DNA of 64,000 bases from NCBI RefSeq assembly GCF_024807615.1, contig NZ_JANUCJ010000002.1, forward strand, positions 930,001 to 994,000. The letters are read 5' to 3'. Made by a program: the position numbers and the translations under genes. This document shows, in pieces, positions 62,715 to 64,000 of this stretch (positions are counted from its first letter, which is position 1; the number at the start of each line of letters is the position of its first letter). The stretch comes from Tsukamurella ocularis. GTDB lineage: Bacteria > Actinomycetota > Actinomycetes > Mycobacteriales > Mycobacteriaceae. The notes beneath the pieces were generated by a model. It was given only the letters and a program-made list of their open reading frames with translations. It searched no databases and was not told where the DNA came from.

Positions 62715-63899
62715 GTGAGCTCGCGCACACCTCTCCACCTGCACTGGTTCCTGCCCACGTACGGCGACTCGCGGAACCTCATGGCGGGCGGTCACGGCAG
62801 CGGCATGAGCGGTGATCGCCCCGCGAACCTGCACTACCTCAAGCAACTCGCCCTCGCCGCCGAGGCGAACGAGTTCGAGGCCGTGCTCATCCCCACCGGC
62901 CTGTGGTGCGAGGACTCCTGGCTCACCGCCGCGCTTCTGACCGAGTCCACGGACAAGCTCAAGTTCCTGGTGGCACTGCGCCCGGGCCTGGTCAGCCCCC
63001 TCCTCTCGGCGCAGATGGCGAGCACTCTGCAGTGGCAGTCCGGCGGCCGGGTCCTGCTCAATGTGGTGACCGGCGGCGAGTCGTCCGAGCAGCGCGCCTT
63101 CGGCGACACGCTCAGCAAGGACGAGCGCTACGCCCGGTGCGGCGAGTTCCTCGACATCACCAAGCAGCTGTGGACCTCGTCCGAGCCGGTGAACGTCGCC
63201 GGGAAGTACGTCTCCGCCGAGAACGCGCTCCTCGCCCGCCGTCCCGATCCGGCCCCGCCGATCTTCTTCGGCGGCAGCTCGCCCGCCGCGGGCGACGTCG
63301 CCGCGAAACACGCCGACACCTACCTCACCTGGGGCGAGCCGCCCGCGCAGGTGAAGAAGAAGCTGGACTGGATCCGCGGACTCGCCGCCGAACAGGGCCG
63401 CGAGCTGACCTACGGCATCCGCCTGCACGTGATCTCCCGCGACACCAGCGAAGAGGCGTGGGCCGAGGCCAACCGGCTGCTGGGCAACCTCGACCCCGCG
63501 GCGGTGCGCGCCGCACAGGCCAACCTGGCCAGGAGCGAGTCCGAGGGACAGCGCCTCATGCGCGAGCTGCACGGCGGCGGTGCGGCCTTCGACGAGGCCG
63601 CAGACGCCCGCTCGCTCCAGGTGTACCCGGGCCTGTGGACCGGCGTCGGCCTGGTGCGCGGCGGCGCGGGCACGGCGCTCGTCGGCTCCCACGACGAGGT
63701 CGCAGATCTCATCGCCGAGTACGCGGCGCTGGGCCTCGACCACTTCATCCTCTCCGGGTACCCGCACCTGGAGGAGGCCTACCACTTCGGCGAGGGCGTG
63801 CGCCCCCGCCTCGCGGCGCGCGGATTGCTCGACGCCTCCGGCGCACCGTCGGAGCCCGTGCGCGGCGCTTTCCTGCCCGACCTCTCCCCCACCTCCTAG
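62715..63899 (+). CDS. ssuD: FMN-dependent alkanesulfonate monooxygenase (LLM class, SsuD-like)
   Basis: 394 aa. Luciferase-like TIM barrel that cleaves sulfonates to sulfite and aldehyde with reduced FMN. Conserved pieces include LHLHWFLPTYGDSRNL, AVLIPTGLWCEDSWL, FLVALRPGLVSP, LNVVTGGES and FFGGSSPAA. GTG 62715 has GGAAGG upstream; an upstream start at 62664 adds residues without homology. It is followed after 18 bases by another LLM gene. The FMN reductase partner is not in the window. Confidence 0.9.
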   Translation: MSSRTPLHLHWFLPTYGDSRNLMAGGHGSGMSGDRPANLHYLKQLALAAEANEFEAVLIPTGLWCEDSWLTAALLTESTDKLKFLVALRPGLVSPLLSAQMASTLQWQSGGRVLLNVVTGGESSEQRAFGDTLSKDERYARCGEFLDITKQLWTSSEPVNVAGKYVSAENALLARRPDPAPPIFFGGSSPAAGDVAAKHADTYLTWGEPPAQVKKKLDWIRGLAAEQGRELTYGIRLHVISRDTSEEAWAEANRLLGNLDPAAVRAAQANLARSESEGQRLMRELHGGGAAFDEAADARSLQVYPGLWTGVGLVRGGAGTALVGSHDEVADLIAEYAALGLDHFILSGYPHLEEAYHFGEGVRPRLAARGLLDASGAPSEPVRGAFLPDLSPTS

Positions 63900-63917
63900 C
63901 CGCGAAGGACCGCACGG

Positions 63918-64000
63918 ATGACGACCGAGAAGATCGCTGACGAGATCAAGTTCGCCTATTGGGTGCCGAACGTCTCGGGAGGCCTGGTGACCAGCGACAT
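63918..64000 (+). CDS. sfnG: LLM-class monooxygenase, SfnG-like (partial, 5' end only)
   Basis: Only 27 residues are visible, running off the right edge: FAYWVPNVSGGLVTSD matches the start of dimethylsulfone monooxygenase SfnG. The gene sits 18 bases after ssuD with a GAAGGA ribosome site, so an operon for organosulfur use is likely. The rest cannot be assessed. Confidence 0.75.
   Translation, partial: MTTEKIADEIKFAYWVPNVSGGLVTSD

Overview
The window is 64 kb of very GC-rich, gene-dense chromosomal DNA from a mycolic-acid actinobacterium (order Mycobacteriales). Several features point to a Tsukamurella-like genome: a carboxylic acid reductase, a mycothiol-dependent nitroreductase, an SsbB paralogue, a large NAD-glutamate dehydrogenase, actinobacterial TANNNT -10 boxes lying 6-7 bases upstream of start codons (leaderless mRNAs), and frequent GTG starts. 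Genus is an inference. I saw no rRNA, tRNA, CRISPR, insertion sequence or phage gene.

Region 1 (1-9.6 kb) is a mixed housekeeping and accessory stretch: a P450 with a tiny membrane protein upstream, a NarL-type two-component pair, a crotonase, an HhH-GPD glycosylase, an acetyl-type MetA homoserine transferase, and small envelope proteins. Region 2 (9.6-30.9 kb) follows the M. tuberculosis Rv2464c-Rv2477c order as I remember it: nei, rpiB, mycothiol nitroreductase, pepN, DUF5130, HNH endonuclease, glbO, aglA, Rv2474c-like, thioesterase, gdh, ettA. It carries inserted extras: an M48 protease, an NTF2-like and a YchJ-like protein, a PAS/GGDEF protein, and a DUF4188/MerR pair. The next gene of that order (ssbB, Rv2478c) only appears at 58.5 kb, so about 27 kb seems to have been inserted between ettA and ssbB.

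Region 3 (31.3-43.5 kb) is the most novel part. It is a four-gene operon in which every stop overlaps the next start (ATGA): a one-module PKS (KS-AT-DH-KR-ACP), a one-module NRPS (C-A-PCP-reductase), an ABC ATPase with a long Pro-rich N-terminus, and an ABC-2 permease. The adenylation pocket reads DILQLGMIWK, one residue from the glycine code, and release is reductive. The line should make an exported N-acyl-glycinal or N-acyl-ethanolamine-type lipid. I know of no described product for it.

Region 4 (43.7-57.1 kb) is a nitrate-assimilation island: a monomeric diflavin nitrate reductase (NasN type), a MobA-MoeA fusion for its cofactor, NirB and NirD, a CbiX-like chelatase and a HemD-winged-helix fusion for siroheme, and a NarK transporter. 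Two tandem genes in its middle encode membrane-anchored proteins resembling only the C-lobe of a Ser/Thr kinase, with the catalytic residues lost. A frameshifted Na+/H+ antiporter closes the island. Region 5 (58.5-64 kb) holds ssbB, a carboxylic acid reductase and the start of a sulfonate/sulfone monooxygenase operon.
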